The notes under the pieces are model-generated. The model made no database searches. It saw only the letters and a list, made by a program, of their open reading frames with translations, and had not been told where the DNA came from. From F23-B02 sp963625685 (GTDB lineage Bacteria > Bacillota > Clostridia > Oscillospirales > Oscillospiraceae), in assembly GCA_963625685.1 (NCBI GenBank), contig CAVFTR010000018.1:1-29941 (forward strand): a stretch of 29,941 nt of DNA, written 5' to 3'. Each line of letters starts with the position of its first letter. Position 1 is the stretch's first letter. Shown piece by piece: positions 5,463-11,102 of the stretch. Both the position numbers and the translations under genes were made by a program.

Positions 5463-5858
5463 TTAAACTCCAAGCTCAGCTTTTAATGCACGCTGGAGAA
5501 CAGCAGAAAAGTTTATATCTTCTCTTTCTGCCATGGTATTGAGCCATGCTGGAATACTCAAGGTCTTTTTTACTGCCTTGTTATTAAAATATCTTCGATA
5601 TTCCAACGTATCGCATTCGATAAGCGTCCAAAAATCTCCCTCTTTACAGGTGAGTTTGGATATATCAGATGCATTTGGAATCGGTTCTTTCCGCTCTTCT
5701 CTGTCGTAAAGCATTAAACAAAGAGCGTCCTGTGCCATTTCAATTGCTTCTTCGAGTGTTTCGCCCGAGGTTGCACAGCCTTCTACATCCGGAAAGCTGA
5801 CGCTATAACCGCAAGATTCCTTGCTGAAAAGCGCAGGATAAATGTATTTAGTTTTCAA
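5463..5858 (-). CDS. hicB: HicB-family antitoxin
   Basis: This 131-aa protein has an N-terminal HicB-like fold with Tyr-Ser-Val-Ser-Phe-Pro-Asp-Val-Glu-Gly-Cys, then Thr-Ser-Gly-Glu-Thr-Leu-Glu-Glu-Ala, the conserved family core. The C-terminus (about 97-131) is ribbon-helix-helix-like: Lys-Lys-Thr-Leu-Ser-Ile-Pro-Ala-Trp-Leu-Asn...Ala-Val-Leu-Gln. It binds and neutralises HicA and should repress the operon. It starts at TTG 5858 with AAAGGA ten bases upstream. A 97-base leader with a small hairpin (5948-5966) separates it from hicA, unusually long for this pair, which are often nearly adjacent. Confidence 0.9.
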   Translation of the reverse strand: MKTKYIYPALFSKESCGYSVSFPDVEGCATSGETLEEAIEMAQDALCLMLYDREERKEPIPNASDISKLTCKEGDFWTLIECDTLEYRRYFNNKAVKKTLSIPAWLNTMAEREDINFSAVLQRALKAELGV

Positions 5859-5953
5859 TTGGGGACAATCCTTTCTAATTTACTCTAACCTTGTTGCTTC
5901 TAATAACTATTCTCTGTACTGTTCTTAAATATTTTATCGGAGCAGGAGGGGCT

Positions 5954-6139
5954 TTATTCAAGCCCCGCGCTCGTGTGTATTGTTTTTAGTGTTCCGTTTG
6001 GTACCTCTTCGGTTTTGTGTCTACCCACTGAAAACCGCTGACCGGTCAATGGGCTGTACCAAATCCTGTGCCGCTTGCCTTCTCGTTCAACCACGCAGCC
6101 AATGCTTCGTAGCTGTTTCTCGAGCTCGCTATATTTCAT
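5954..6139 (-). CDS. hicA: HicA-family mRNA interferase toxin
   Basis: This 61-aa protein matches the HicA dsRBD-like fold: Leu-Glu-Lys-Gln-Leu-Arg-Ser-Ile-Gly-Cys, then Gly-Lys-Arg-His-Arg-Ile-Trp (with the conserved catalytic-type His), Gly-Arg-His-Lys-Thr-Glu-Glu-Val-Pro-Asn-Gly-Thr-Leu and Ile-His-Thr-Ser-Ala-Gly-Leu. HicA cleaves mRNA. ATG 6139 has GGAGGT five bases upstream, so a longer frame to 6196, which would run through the promoter, is rejected. It is the first gene of the minus-strand hicAB operon, divergent from the integrase. Confidence 0.92.
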   Translation of the reverse strand: MKYSELEKQLRSIGCVVEREGKRHRIWYSPLTGQRFSVGRHKTEEVPNGTLKTIHTSAGLE

Positions 6140-6167
6140 GAGGACCTCCGTTCTGTAGGATGTATAT

Positions 6168-6196
6168 ATAATAACACGTAAGATTACGTATGTCAA
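6168..6196 (-). promoter_or_regulatory. hicAB promoter, near-consensus
   Basis: On the minus strand a perfect TTGACA (6196-6191), a spacer of exactly 17 bases and TATTAT (6173-6168), about 29 bases upstream of the hicA ATG. It is one of the best matches to a sigma-A promoter in the window. Confidence 0.85.
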
Positions 6197-6219
6197 TACC
6201 TTTACGTAATTTTACGTAA
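6175..6219. promoter_or_regulatory. ACGTA repeat operator between hicA and the integrase
   Basis: ACGTA occurs four times, at 6176, 6186, 6204 and 6214. Each pair is spaced by ten bases, one helical turn. The right pair are full TTACGTAA palindromes (6202-6209 and 6212-6219). The left pair fills the -10/-35 spacer of the hicAB promoter; the right pair lies upstream of its -35 and just before the integrase leader. This is a likely HicB/HicAB operator that could also affect integrase expression. Confidence 0.6.
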
Positions 6220-6237
6220 AAATTTCGTGGTGATATT

Positions 6238-7494
6238 ATGCCCAAAAGAAATGCCCCCGAGTTTTACTGGGATGAAAAACGCAAGCGGTATCGCAAGCGC
6301 ATAAAGGATAAGGCTACCGGCAAGTGGGTATCGGTGTACGGAAAGACAAAAGACGAATGCCGCAGCAATGCAAAGAGAAGAGAAGCCGAACTGGCTGAAG
6401 CGGCACGCGTAAAAGAGATACCGTTTGTCTTCGAGTATGCTGCAAAATGGTTTGAGCTTTACACTGCTGAGGTAGGTGAAAAGCGCAAAGACGATTATCG
6501 GAATGCGATCAACAATCACATATGCCCCGTTATTGGCGGCTTGCCAATAACGGATGTGACACCCGATGATATTGCCGCCCTTATGCTCACGCTTTCGGAT
6601 CGCTCTCACAGCCTGCAGCAGAAGGTAGTGACAACTCTAAAACGTATATTTAAAAGTGCTGTGAAGAACAAACTGATAAACGAATCGCCTTGTGAAGATC
6701 TCAAGGCCGGCGGCAAGGATAGCCCGGATAAAGTTCCGCTCACTAAAACTCAGCGGACGAGGCTACTTGATGCAGTCAAGGGTACAAGAGCAGAGCTTTT
6801 TATTATGATCGGACTATATACGGGTCTGCGCAGGGAAGAGATACTCGGTCTGAAGTGGGACTCGGTTTATTTATCTGACGGCGTATCGTATATTGCGGTC
6901 AGACGAGCTGTGAAGTGGGACGGGAAGAATGCGCCTATCGTCAGCGAATTACTTAAAAGCAATGCCGCGTATCGGAATATACCGTTGCCGCCCCAACTGA
7001 TCGAACCGCTTACTTTGGCTAAAAACAGCTCCAATAGTGAATTTGTGCTCTGTAACAAAAGCGGCAGCGCAATGTCCGCGACATCGTTCAGAAAAATGTG
7101 GGATGCGGTACGGGTGCGGAGCGTAAGGGACGTAACGCATATGGTCGACGGAAAAACTGTTACGGAGCACTTAAAGCTTGGAGACAAGATCCCAAAGCAT
7201 AACATTGTCATATCAATCGACTTTCCGGTAACGCCGCACCAGCTGCGCCACACATACATAACGGAAATGATTCTTTCGGGAGCGAACATAAAAACTGTGC
7301 AGTATCTCGCTGGGCATAAGTCTGTGCAGCTTACGCTGGACATATATACTAAGCTTATGGCAAACCGCCCGGAGGACACCATACATGCAGTACTCGGAGC
7401 GTTTGGGGCTCCGAGTGTGGTCCCAAACAATGATGAAAGCAAAAAAAGCGTTGATAAATCAATTGCTTTTGACAAAGGAAGTGCGCCCTTTTAA
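6238..7494 (+). CDS. int: Phage-type tyrosine recombinase (integrase)
   Basis: This 418-aa integrase has an N-terminal AP2-like arm-binding region (Lys-Arg-Tyr-Arg-Lys-Arg-Ile-Lys-Asp-Lys-Ala-Thr-Gly-Lys-Trp), a SAM-like core-binding domain (about 60-165) and the catalytic domain. Catalytic residues visible are the Arg of Thr-Gly-Leu-Arg-Arg-Glu-Glu, His-Gln-Leu-Arg-His-Thr-Tyr (HxxR), the His of Leu-Ala-Gly-His-Lys and the Tyr of Leu-Asp-Ile-Tyr-Thr-Lys. It should catalyse integration and excision at tRNA-Lys. ATG 6238 has only a weak GGTG site, suggesting low translation. Its final Phe codon and TAA stop lie inside attR. Full length, no frameshift. Confidence 0.95.
   Translation: MPKRNAPEFYWDEKRKRYRKRIKDKATGKWVSVYGKTKDECRSNAKRREAELAEAARVKEIPFVFEYAAKWFELYTAEVGEKRKDDYRNAINNHICPVIGGLPITDVTPDDIAALMLTLSDRSHSLQQKVVTTLKRIFKSAVKNKLINESPCEDLKAGGKDSPDKVPLTKTQRTRLLDAVKGTRAELFIMIGLYTGLRREEILGLKWDSVYLSDGVSYIAVRRAVKWDGKNAPIVSELLKSNAAYRNIPLPPQLIEPLTLAKNSSNSEFVLCNKSGSAMSATSFRKMWDAVRVRSVRDVTHMVDGKTVTEHLKLGDKIPKHNIVISIDFPVTPHQLRHTYITEMILSGANIKTVQYLAGHKSVQLTLDIYTKLMANRPEDTIHAVLGAFGAPSVVPNNDESKKSVDKSIAFDKGSAPF
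7402..7428. promoter_or_regulatory. Candidate integrase arm-type sites at the attR end
   Basis: TTTGGGGCTCC (7402-7412) and GGTCCCAA (7419-7426) lie inside the end of the integrase gene, 60-85 bases from the attR core. Related sequences (GGTCCCAA at 171-178, TTTTGGGGTTCC at 183-194) lie about 110 bases inside attL. In a circularised element they would flank the core on both sides, as arm sites of lambda-type integrases do. ACTCGGAG and CTCCGAGT (7392-7399, 7409-7416) form an additional inverted repeat here. Confidence 0.4.
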
Positions 7495-7535
7495 GCAGGG
7501 TGTCCGGGGTTCGAATCCCCGCTGGAGCACCAAAA
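7487..7535 (+). repeat. attR core, 49-bp direct repeat of the tRNA-Lys 3' half
   Basis: Identical to 14-62. It carries the tRNA sequence from the anticodon loop through CCA but no 5' half, so it is not a functional tRNA. With attL it defines a 7473-bp repeat-to-repeat element. The integrase stop codon TAA (7492-7494) corresponds to the anticodon-loop bases T19-A21 of the tRNA. Confidence 0.93.
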
Positions 7536-7568
7536 TAACTCCCGCGCCGCTGGCGCGGGAGTTATTTT
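7532..7568. terminator. Displaced host tRNA-Lys terminator, now serving the integrase
   Basis: A perfect 17-bp inverted repeat (7532-7548 with 7552-7568) with a three-base GCT loop begins inside the last bases of attR. A+T arms (AAAATAAC and GTTATTTT) make it work both ways. Before insertion it would have lain directly behind tRNA-Lys. Now it follows the integrase gene. Confidence 0.85.
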
Positions 7569-7699
7569 AATAGTGTGCGGGGATCCGAACCCGAAAGGGT
7601 CGGAGCGTTAAGAAAAGCTGCCGGTGGCAGCTTTTCAGCTCCGAGGTGCGTAGAAGCTATGCTTCAAGCACGGGTGGTTTTGCTTGCAAAAGCCCATAG
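7569..7699. other. Non-coding spacer with consecutive hairpins
   Basis: No gene is supported. Visible structure: a CCGAACCC/GGGTCGG stem with one bulge and a GAAA loop (about 7586-7604); a perfect 11-bp stem GAAAAGCTGCC/GGCAGCTTTTC with a three-base loop (7612-7636); GTGC...GAAGC-TAT-GCTTC...GCAC (about 7646-7670); and TTTTGC/GCAAAA (about 7678-7691). It sits between two tRNA 3' fragments and may be the remains of an older insertion or a structured RNA. Confidence 0.45.
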
Positions 7700-7720
7700 A
7701 TCCCCGCTGGAGCACCAAAA
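7700..7720 (+). repeat. Third, 21-bp copy of the tRNA-Lys 3' end
   Basis: Bases 7700-7720 are identical to 42-62 and to 7515-7535 (half the T-arm, acceptor strand, CCA and trailing A). No other part of a tRNA precedes it. A terminator of the same style follows immediately. Probably an old att remnant from an earlier integration at this tRNA. Confidence 0.75.
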
Positions 7721-7748
7721 AACAGACGGCCAGCGGCCGTCTGTTTTT
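7718..7748. terminator. Terminator behind the third tRNA fragment
   Basis: AAAAACAGACGGCC (7718-7731) pairs perfectly with GGCCGTCTGTTTTT (7735-7748) around AGC. It begins in the trailing A bases of the tRNA fragment, exactly as the terminator at 7532 does, so it was probably the original tRNA terminator of an earlier arrangement. Confidence 0.82.
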
Positions 7749-7805
7749 ATGCCGCTTTATGGGTGAAGGACCCTGGACACGAGCGAGGATCAGAATTGGC
7801 GCTGC

Positions 7806-7836
7806 AAAAGCTCAGGCCGTCGGGCCTGAGCTTTTT
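7806..7836. terminator. Bidirectional terminator at the end of the coiled-coil protein gene
   Basis: AAAAGCTCAGGCC (7806-7818) and GGCCTGAGCTTTTT (7823-7836) enclose a four-base loop. On the minus strand it terminates the gene ending at 7841; on the plus strand it closes the tRNA-side region. No other feature is visible in 7749-7805. Confidence 0.83.
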
Positions 7837-7840
7837 CGTG

Positions 7841-9022
7841 TCACGCTTCGTTTTCAATGCTTATCGAAAGCCCCACGCCGAGGAGAGCGAGCACCGCGGC
7901 GGCGAAGGCCAGCGTATCGACGCTGCCGTAAACGAGCGAGGCGGCGACGCTCACCGCGCCGAAGACCGCACCGAGGACAGCAAGCTTATATGACAGCGCC
8001 GTTTTGCTCTTTGAAAGCAGTATCAGCGCCGCTGCGGCCGCAGCGACCGCAAGAAGATGCGCGGCATAGGTAACGGTAAAGGATATCCGTGCCCTGAGAT
8101 AGCCGCCGCGCAGCGTGCTTTCGTCCTTCTTTGCCGCGGCGAGAAGCTCCGCTGTCGTGCTCTCCTCGCTGCCGTAGCCCTCGTCGATGAGACTGTCGCG
8201 GCTGCGCGAGACCTTTTCGGAGATGTCCTCATAGGCAGAGAGCTCCTGCGCCTTCGCGTCGAGCGCCTCCTTCTCCGCGTCGAGCTCTGTTTTCGTCGCC
8301 GTAAGCGCCGCGGCGTCGGAGTCGAGCCTTTCCGGCCCGGACTCGATGCTGCTCTGCATGCTCGAAAGCTGCGACTGCGCCGAGTCGAGCTGCTGCTGCG
8401 CCTGCGAGAGCCCGGCCTCGCCCTGCTGGAGCTGCGCGTATGCCGAGTCGAGCTGCGCCTTCATATCGGAAAGGTAGCTGTCGGTGAGGTTTATCCCGCC
8501 CTTCGCGCCGACTATCTTCAGCGCCATCCAGTGCGGGATGTGCTTGTCCTCAAGCTCGCTTATCGCGCTCATGAGCTGGTCGTAGGCGGCCTTGCCCTCG
8601 TTGTACGCCGCCCAGCCGGAGCTGAGCTGGCTCCTGCCGGAGGATATCGCGCTCTGTGCGCCGCTGCTGTCGAACTGGCTCTTGCCGACGTTATAGGCTA
8701 TGAGCTCCTGATTGTAGCTGAGCACGTCCTCGCTGTATTTTTTCTCCGCCTGCTCGTACTGACTGTACTTTTCGTCGTAAGCGGCCTTCTGCTCGTCATA
8801 GGCCGCCTTTTTCTCGTCGTAAGCGGCCTTGCCGTCGCTGAGCGCCTGCTCGTTTTCCCTGAGCGCGTCGAGCTCCGATTTGAATGACGTATAGTCTGCG
8901 CGCAGCTTGTTCAGGCTGCTTCTGTCGTCCGCGAGGCCGGTCAGCCCCGTCATGAGCGCGGCCAGCAGCAGCACGACGGCGAGGACGACGGATATCGCCC
9001 GCCACTGAGCTTTGTTTGCCAT
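7841..9022 (-). CDS. Membrane protein with long extracytoplasmic-type coiled coil
   Basis: This 393-aa protein has an N-terminal membrane segment (about 10-30), a long coiled-coil region (about 35-290) rich in Ala, Gln, Ser and Glu with repeated Lys-Ala-Ala-Tyr-Asp-Glu units near 65-85, and three hydrophobic segments in the last 90 residues (about 308-328, 337-358, 364-385). The pattern of repeated Ser-Gly-x-x-x-Tyr-x-x-Gly-Lys and Leu-Asp-Ser-Ala resembles the coiled-coil segments of YhgE/Pip and RND-type membrane proteins, but I cannot name a family. GGTGATCAC precedes ATG 9022, with a good promoter 30 bases further up. It is transcribed alone, divergent from the aminopeptidase. Confidence 0.85.
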   Translation of the reverse strand: MANKAQWRAISVVLAVVLLLAALMTGLTGLADDRSSLNKLRADYTSFKSELDALRENEQALSDGKAAYDEKKAAYDEQKAAYDEKYSQYEQAEKKYSEDVLSYNQELIAYNVGKSQFDSSGAQSAISSGRSQLSSGWAAYNEGKAAYDQLMSAISELEDKHIPHWMALKIVGAKGGINLTDSYLSDMKAQLDSAYAQLQQGEAGLSQAQQQLDSAQSQLSSMQSSIESGPERLDSDAAALTATKTELDAEKEALDAKAQELSAYEDISEKVSRSRDSLIDEGYGSEESTTAELLAAAKKDESTLRGGYLRARISFTVTYAAHLLAVAAAAAALILLSKSKTALSYKLAVLGAVFGAVSVAASLVYGSVDTLAFAAAVLALLGVGLSISIENEA

Positions 9023-9051
9023 GTGATCACCTTTGAAAATATTAATAATTA

Positions 9052-9080
9052 AGTATACTATAAGAAATTTGTTAACTCAA
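9052..9080 (-). promoter_or_regulatory. Promoter of the coiled-coil membrane protein gene, with overlapping palindrome
   Basis: Minus strand TTGAGT (9080-9075), 17-base spacer and TATACT (9057-9052). The inverted repeat CTCAAT-ATGA-ATTGAG (9076-9091) overlaps the -35 and may be an operator. A second palindrome (GCGAAAA-A-TTTTCGC, about 9091-9105) lies beside it. No equally good promoter for the divergent aminopeptidase is evident in the 165-base gap. Confidence 0.65.
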
Positions 9081-9187
9081 TATGAATTGAGCGAAAAATT
9101 TTCGCGCAGGCGGGATAAATGTGTAGTAATTCTGTAACCCGTGTGATAAAATAATGCTGATTTCAATAAAAGGAAGTATTTTGATAT

Positions 9188-10414
9188 ATGGATGCAGAAA
9201 AGCTTGAGGGCTACGCGGAGCTCATCGTCAGAGTCGGGGCCAATGTCCAGAAGGGGCAGGACGTCGTCATCTCCGCCGAGCTCGATCAGCCGGAGTTTGT
9301 CGAAATGCTCGTTGAGCAGTGCTACCTCGCCGGAGCCGCCGAGGTAAGGGTGGAGTGGACGCATCAGCCGCTGAAGCTTAAGCATGTGAAGTACCAGAGC
9401 GTCGAGCGCCTGGGCGAGATAAAGGACTGGGAGAGGGAAAAGCTCCTTCACCGGGCGAAGACGCTGCCGGCGATGATATACCTCGAATCGGCCGACCCCT
9501 CCGGGCTCGACGGGCTCGACCAGGAGAAGTGGGGAAAAAGCGTTCAGCTGCGCTGGCCGGTCATAAAGCCGATACGCGACTCGATGGAGAACCGCTATCA
9601 GTGGGTCATCGCCGCCGTGCCGGGGCCGGCGTGGGCAAAAAAGGTGTTCCCCGGCCTCGGCGAGGCGGAGGCCGTCGAAAAGCTCTGGGAGGCGATACTG
9701 TACACCTCGCGCGCCGACGGCGACGGCGTGAGGGCCTGGCGCGAGCACAACGCGCAGCTCAAGAGCCGCTGCGAGTATCTCAACTCGCTGTCCCTGCGCA
9801 GCCTGCACTACAAAAGCGCAAACGGGACCGACTTCAGCGTCGGGCTCATCCCGCAGGCGCGCTTTCTCGCCGGAGCGGAGAAGACGCTCGGAACGGACGT
9901 GAGCTTCAACCCCAACATCCCCAGCGAGGAGGTCTTCACCAGCCCCATGAAGGGCCGGGCCGAGGGCATAGTCTATTCCACGCGCCCGCTGTCCTACCGC
10001 GGCACGATGATAGAAAACTTCAGCATCCGCTTTGAAAACGGCGCCGTCACAGATGTGAAGGCCGAAAGGGGCGAGGAGGCGCTCAGAACGCTCGTTAATA
10101 TGGACGAGGGCTCGAAAATGCTCGGCGAGTGCGCGCTCGTGCCCTACGACAGCCCGATAAGAAACAGCGGGATAATGTTTTTCAACACGCTCTTTGACGA
10201 GAACGCCGCCTGCCACCTCGCCCTCGGCGAGGGCTTTGCAAGCTGCATAGAGGGCTTTGAGGGCTATACGCTCGGGCAGTGCCGCGATATGGGCATAAAC
10301 TCATCCATGATCCACGAGGACTTCATGATAGGCTCTGAAGACCTCGATATCGTCGGCGAAACGGCCGGCGGCGAGCGGGTGCAGATATTCAAAAACGGGA
10401 ACTGGGCCTTCTGA
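9188..10414 (+). CDS. Aminopeptidase, M29 family (AmpS/PepS-like)
   Basis: This 408-aa cytoplasmic metallo-aminopeptidase removes N-terminal residues from peptides. The M29 metal site is visible in the C-terminal half: Ser-Glu-Glu-Val-Phe-Thr-Ser-Pro (Glu247/248), Gly-Glu-Cys-Ala-Leu-Val (Glu314), Ala-Cys-His-Leu-Ala-Leu-Gly (His343) and Ile-His-Glu-Asp-Phe-Met-Ile-Gly (His376, Asp378). Length matches the family. The ATG at 9188 has AAGGAA about 12 bases upstream, a long spacing. It is followed 13 bases later by a membrane protein gene and probably heads a three-gene transcript that includes the LRR protein. Peptide scavenging is the likely role. Confidence 0.93.
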   Translation: MDAEKLEGYAELIVRVGANVQKGQDVVISAELDQPEFVEMLVEQCYLAGAAEVRVEWTHQPLKLKHVKYQSVERLGEIKDWEREKLLHRAKTLPAMIYLESADPSGLDGLDQEKWGKSVQLRWPVIKPIRDSMENRYQWVIAAVPGPAWAKKVFPGLGEAEAVEKLWEAILYTSRADGDGVRAWREHNAQLKSRCEYLNSLSLRSLHYKSANGTDFSVGLIPQARFLAGAEKTLGTDVSFNPNIPSEEVFTSPMKGRAEGIVYSTRPLSYRGTMIENFSIRFENGAVTDVKAERGEEALRTLVNMDEGSKMLGECALVPYDSPIRNSGIMFFNTLFDENAACHLALGEGFASCIEGFEGYTLGQCRDMGINSSMIHEDFMIGSEDLDIVGETAGGERVQIFKNGNWAF

Positions 10415-10427
10415 TCGGAGAAATAAG

Positions 10428-11102
10428 ATGGAAAACGACAAGATAAGATATTCGGTGAGCAGAAGGAACCTTTTCGTAAAGCTCTCCGTGATTTTCATGC
10501 TGCTTTCGGCGCTGTGCCGCTTTCTCGGCTACTGGGGCTTCTGGTCGAATCAGACCTCGGGCTTCATAACTTTTCAGATAGCCCTGCCGATACTCTGCAA
10601 CCTGCTGTTTATCGTCCTTATCCTGTATGCCGGCAGGCGCTTTTTCAGCCTGACCTTCATACCGGTCATACTGGGCGTTATGTTTTTCATCATAAAGGCC
10701 TTCGGCTTCGGCAGCATACTGCACACGGCGCTGTGCATATGCCTGTACCTTGCCGTTGCGTTTATCTATACGGCGACGGTGTTCGGCGTCATCAGGACCA
10801 AATGGCTTCTGCTTCCGCTGTTCGGCCTGCCGCTGGCAGTACATATTTACCTGGACAGGGACATGATCGCACCGGCGGACAAGGCGGTCGAGCTCTCGGA
10901 GCTCCTGCCGGAGATATCGGTGCTGTGCATCATGGCGGCGCTTTTGTGCATCTGCTTTGCAATGAAAAGGCGCGACTTCGCGGCCGAGAGGGCCGGAAGC
11001 GACGAGCAGCAGACCATAGACCTTCTCGTCGGCAGCGAGGAGCCGCCTGTGCAGCCGCCAGTGTCCGACGCGCTTTCGCAGGAGGGCGATGAGCATGAGT
11101 GA
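10428..11102 (+). CDS. Multi-span membrane protein, unknown function
   Basis: This 224-aa protein has about six hydrophobic segments between residues 17 and 185 and short loops, then a cytoplasmic-type acidic tail (about 190-224) rich in Glu, Pro and Ser. No family recognised. GGAGAAATAAG precedes the ATG. Its 3' end overlaps the start of the LRR gene by 14 bases (ATG at 11089, stop TGA 11100-11102), so the two are translationally coupled and may work together at the membrane. Confidence 0.82.
   Translation: MENDKIRYSVSRRNLFVKLSVIFMLLSALCRFLGYWGFWSNQTSGFITFQIALPILCNLLFIVLILYAGRRFFSLTFIPVILGVMFFIIKAFGFGSILHTALCICLYLAVAFIYTATVFGVIRTKWLLLPLFGLPLAVHIYLDRDMIAPADKAVELSELLPEISVLCIMAALLCICFAMKRRDFAAERAGSDEQQTIDLLVGSEEPPVQPPVSDALSQEGDEHE

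Larger units (their letters stand above)
14..7535. mobile_element. Integrated prophage remnant at tRNA-Lys
   Basis: It is bounded by 49-bp tRNA-derived direct repeats with an integrase at the right end. It retains phage lysis genes (holin, amidase), the last genes of a tail operon and a GIY-YIG-like fragment, but no capsid, portal, terminase, replication or repressor genes. It also carries three toxin-antitoxin-type loci. The size and the head-to-head gene fragments at about 4790 indicate an internally deleted prophage rather than an active phage. Integrase and att sites look intact, so excision may still be possible. Base composition is more AT-rich than the flanking chromosome, most clearly in 200-1610. 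Confidence 0.88.

Noticed and set aside
7385..7570. Plus-strand frame overlapping the integrase end and attR
   Set aside because: Out-of-frame shadow of the integrase that continues through a tRNA fragment and a terminator.
7569..7699. CRISPR-like or riboswitch reading of the hairpin-rich spacer
   Set aside because: No regularly spaced repeats and no conserved riboswitch core were seen. No CRISPR array was found anywhere in the window.
7487..7720. Possible second and third tRNA-Lys genes
   Set aside because: Only 3' parts are present. There is no D-arm or 5' acceptor strand, so they are att remnants, not tRNAs.
9077..10216. Long minus-strand frame (379 codons)
   Set aside because: Antisense shadow of the M29 aminopeptidase gene with Arg/Leu/Ala-rich, non-protein-like composition.
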